Positions 43,237 to 44,824 of a DNA stretch of 44,824 bases are shown piece by piece. A program made the translations under genes and the position numbers. Source of the DNA: JBKQHQ01 sp052148715. Its GTDB lineage: Bacteria; Pseudomonadota; Alphaproteobacteria; Rhizobiales; Xanthobacteraceae. The notes below the pieces were generated by a model. It worked only from the letters and a program-made list of their open reading frames with translations, was not told where the DNA came from and made no database searches. The stretch covers positions 1 through 44,824 of the forward strand of contig JBKQHQ010000125.1 in the NCBI GenBank assembly GCA_052148715.1. The letters run 5' to 3'. Position 1 is the stretch's first letter. Every line of letters starts with the position of its first letter.

Positions 43237-43263
43237 CCCCCGAAAGGCAGCGCCTTTCGGGGG
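43237..43263 (+). terminator. Hairpin terminator after the small secreted gene
   Basis: Perfect 12-base arms CCCCCGAAAGGC and GCCTTTCGGGGG enclose three bases, 16 bases after the stop codon. There is no T-run, which is common for terminators of high-GC alphaproteobacteria. Confidence 0.7.
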
Positions 43264-43636
43264 TGACCGGGCCCTTATTCGATCCCCTCCGTCCGTCAAG
43301 CGATCAGGGCGTCGAGCATTTGGCTCCGCCTCGCAAGCCTGACATCTTAACGTCGCGCCCACCCTGCTGCCGTCTTCGAACTGCTTCCTGTCTTGGAACT
43401 GCGCAGCGACGCACGACCGCGTGTCAACAAGCCGGACAACGGCGACCCGCCTGCGGTAACTGAGTATAAATCTAAATCGGGCAGATTTTGCCTGCCGGCA
43501 TGAGCTGCCGAGCAACGCGGCCGCCTGCAGCCGCAATTCCCTGACTAATCAGCGGTCTTCGCTGGCCCGCTTTTTGCGTCCGGTGCTTGCCAGGAACACG
43601 ATGGATCCGAAAGGACGCAAACGCCGAGGTGTTGAG
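43264..43636. other. Intergenic region before the MKIHM gene
   Basis: In 373 bases I see no supported coding frame. The last 90 bases (43547-43636) resemble parts of 42664-42778 and belong to the local duplication. Confidence 0.4.
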
Positions 43637-43876
43637 ATGAAAATCCACATGCAGCTTCCTCTTCCGCCCATGCCGCAGCCGGCGCCGCCAAAGCCGGCCA
43701 CCCCCGGCTGGATGAGCCAACTGCTGGCTGAGGAAGAATTGGCCAAGGCCATGCAGCGCCGCCGAATCCTCGAGCGCAGACGGCTCAATATCCAGAAAGA
43801 GGATCAGCGCTCGGATTCGGAACAGAACGAGCCGGAGTCGCGTCCCTCGGGCGAGAAGTTGGACTTTCTCGCGTAA
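43637..43876 (+). CDS. Small charged protein of unknown function (MKIHM type)
   Basis: The 79-residue protein begins MKIHMQLPLPPMPQPAPPKP. A predicted basic helix (WMSQLLAEEELAKAMQRRRILERRR) and an acidic, Ser/Glu-rich tail follow. I recognise no family. GAGGTG lies five bases before the ATG at 43637. An upstream in-frame start near 43604 would add an unconserved basic peptide. The leader and first codons are duplicated at 42699-42745. Confidence 0.6.
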   Translation: MKIHMQLPLPPMPQPAPPKPATPGWMSQLLAEEELAKAMQRRRILERRRLNIQKEDQRSDSEQNEPESRPSGEKLDFLA

Positions 43877-43970
43877 GCCTCAGCTGACGTGACACGGGCC
43901 GCGCGGCGGTGGACGCGGCGAAGCCGTGCTCGGACGCGCGTTTGGCCGCGTTCGCGTTGGTCGATCGGGC

Positions 43971-44354
43971 CTAGCCGCCTGCTGGAAAGTTGAGCTCGAC
44001 CATCACCTTGTTGGGGTCTTCCACGAACAGCTGGTGAATTCGGCTCGCCGGTACTTGCTGCTCACGAAACTCGATGCCGAGCCGCTTGAAGTGCTCCCGC
44101 ATGCCGGCGAAGTCATTCGCAGTGAAGGCGACGTGGTCGAAGTTACCGGTGTCGGGTGAAGAGCCGCCACCGATGCCGCTGCCTTTCGGTACGAGGTGCA
44201 CCACCGGGTTTTCGCCGCAATAGAGCCAGTAGCCCGGAAAGCTCAGCGGCGGGCGCGGTCCGGTCTTCAGCCCGAGCACATTCTGATAGAAATCCCGTGT
44301 CCCATCGAGATCGTCCGTCCGCACCGTCACATGGTTCAATTGCGTCAGTGGCAT
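43971..44354 (-). CDS. VOC-superfamily (glyoxalase-like) protein
   Basis: The 127-residue protein shows the paired beta-alpha-beta modules of the vicinal oxygen chelate fold. It starts MPLTQLNHVTVRTDDLDGTRDFYQNVLGL, and the potential metal ligands are His in LNHVTV, His in VVHLVP, His in FDHVAF and Glu in VMVELNF. The family includes glyoxalase I, dioxygenases and resistance proteins; the substrate is not predictable. GGAGG is eight bases before the ATG at 44354, which decides that start over the ATG at 44369. Confidence 0.88.
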   Translation of the reverse strand: MPLTQLNHVTVRTDDLDGTRDFYQNVLGLKTGPRPPLSFPGYWLYCGENPVVHLVPKGSGIGGGSSPDTGNFDHVAFTANDFAGMREHFKRLGIEFREQQVPASRIHQLFVEDPNKVMVELNFPAGG

Positions 44355-44459
44355 GCGTTTCCCCTCCATCGTTCAGCCGACGTGCTCGGCCGCTATTTCA
44401 TTCGATTCCGGACGACTTCGTTCGCGGCGCCCGCGTCATCATAAGCCATCATAATAAGA

Positions 44460-44491
44460 GCTGCGCGGAAGCGCCAAGGCATCCGCGCAGC
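44460..44491 (-). terminator. Hairpin, possible terminator on the minus strand
   Basis: Perfect 10-base arms GCTGCGCGGA/TCCGCGCAGC enclose 12 bases. On the minus strand the hairpin is followed by TCTTATTATG, a weak T-rich run. It could end a transcript entering from the right edge. Confidence 0.4.
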
Positions 44492-44569
44492 GCAACGCCT
44501 GGCCCGCGCGCGGCGACGACACCGCTATTGCCTAACCGGTTGTGACCGTTTACCCATCGCAACCTTAGG

Positions 44570-44609
44570 GGCCACGCGGCGGAGTGGTTACGCAGCGGTC
44601 TGCAAAACC
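44570..44609 (+). pseudogene. Truncated tRNA-Cys(GCA), 5' half
   Basis: The 40 bases match the 5' half of a bacterial tRNA-Cys: acceptor strand GGCCACG, a D-arm with AGTGGTTA, and the anticodon arm GCGGT-CTGCAAA-ACC with anticodon GCA. After ACC the expected CGC that closes the stem, the T-arm and the 3' acceptor strand are missing, and unrelated AT-rich sequence follows. The 215 bases to the window end do not contain the 3' half. This is a remnant, for example the broken side of an insertion or deletion in a tRNA gene. Confidence 0.65.
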
Positions 44610-44824
44610 AATAATTTCCCTTTTGTGATCAAAGCGTATTCTGAAATTCGGCCCGAAATCGCTCCTTGTTGGATCAATAGCTTAGCTGCCGATTCAGAGT
44701 AAGCGGTCTTCTGGTCACACGGTCCTGAGGGCTTGATTTTTTGCGCGGGGCTGCGCAATTCGGCGTGTCAGGCCGCGAGCGTTTCGGTGGAACGCCCGGG
44801 CGCCCAGGCCCAGGGCATGAGCTC

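Noticed and set aside
44570..44824. Group I intron splitting tRNA-Cys
   Set aside because: The break is in the 3' anticodon stem rather than the loop, no intron core is visible, and no 3' half occurs before the window end.

Overview
The window looks like chromosomal DNA of an alphaproteobacterium of the Hyphomicrobiales (Rhizobiales), in the Bradyrhizobium / Xanthobacteraceae neighbourhood. The basis is high G+C coding sequence, a PopZ homologue, an HWE-type histidine kinase, an ExoR-like Sel1 protein, an XRE regulator of a type common in bradyrhizobia, and the familiar gene order dgt-argS-SPOR-nagZ-scpAB-tatABC-serS-surE. The genus is inference.

Layout. 0-0.3 kb: the C-terminal end of an ISAs1-type transposase. 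0.4-2.8 kb: a DUF815 AAA ATPase convergent with an NlpD-like LysM/M23 lipoprotein. 3.2-5.8 kb: an HWE kinase and its single-domain receiver, on the plus strand. 5.8-17.2 kb: a long minus-strand housekeeping run (dgt, argS, SPOR protein, nagZ, scpA, scpB, tatA, tatB, tatC, serS, surE), with erpA divergent from dgt. 17.7-28.3 kb: an accessory block lying between erpA and xthA. 28.5-40.8 kb: xthA, an exoR-like gene, ilvD, a 3-methyladenine glycosylase, an epimerase, a phosphoesterase, valS, popZ, tolC and an isoaspartate methyltransferase. 41-44.8 kb: a frameshifted LTXXQ-repeat gene, small lineage-specific genes, a VOC protein and a truncated tRNA-Cys.

The most interesting part is a quorum-sensing locus at 17.7-22.2 kb. 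It encodes a LuxI-type signal synthase, a LuxR-type receptor and an alpha/beta hydrolase that closely resembles the AHL lactonase AidH. It also encodes an EctB-like aminotransferase, plus two uncharacterised small proteins. Two inverted repeats of the form CTAGG-N6-CCTAG sit at nearly equal distances (57 and 60 bases) in front of luxI and in front of the gene that precedes the lactonase. The sequence therefore suggests one LuxR-controlled circuit that both makes and destroys its signal, with an aminotransferase translationally linked to the synthase. Next to it are an XRE regulator with a clear palindromic operator, a trypsin-fold protein without its catalytic triad, a cation/proton antiporter with stress-protein-like tails, and a methyltransferase with an export signal.

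I saw no rRNA, no intact tRNA and no CRISPR array.
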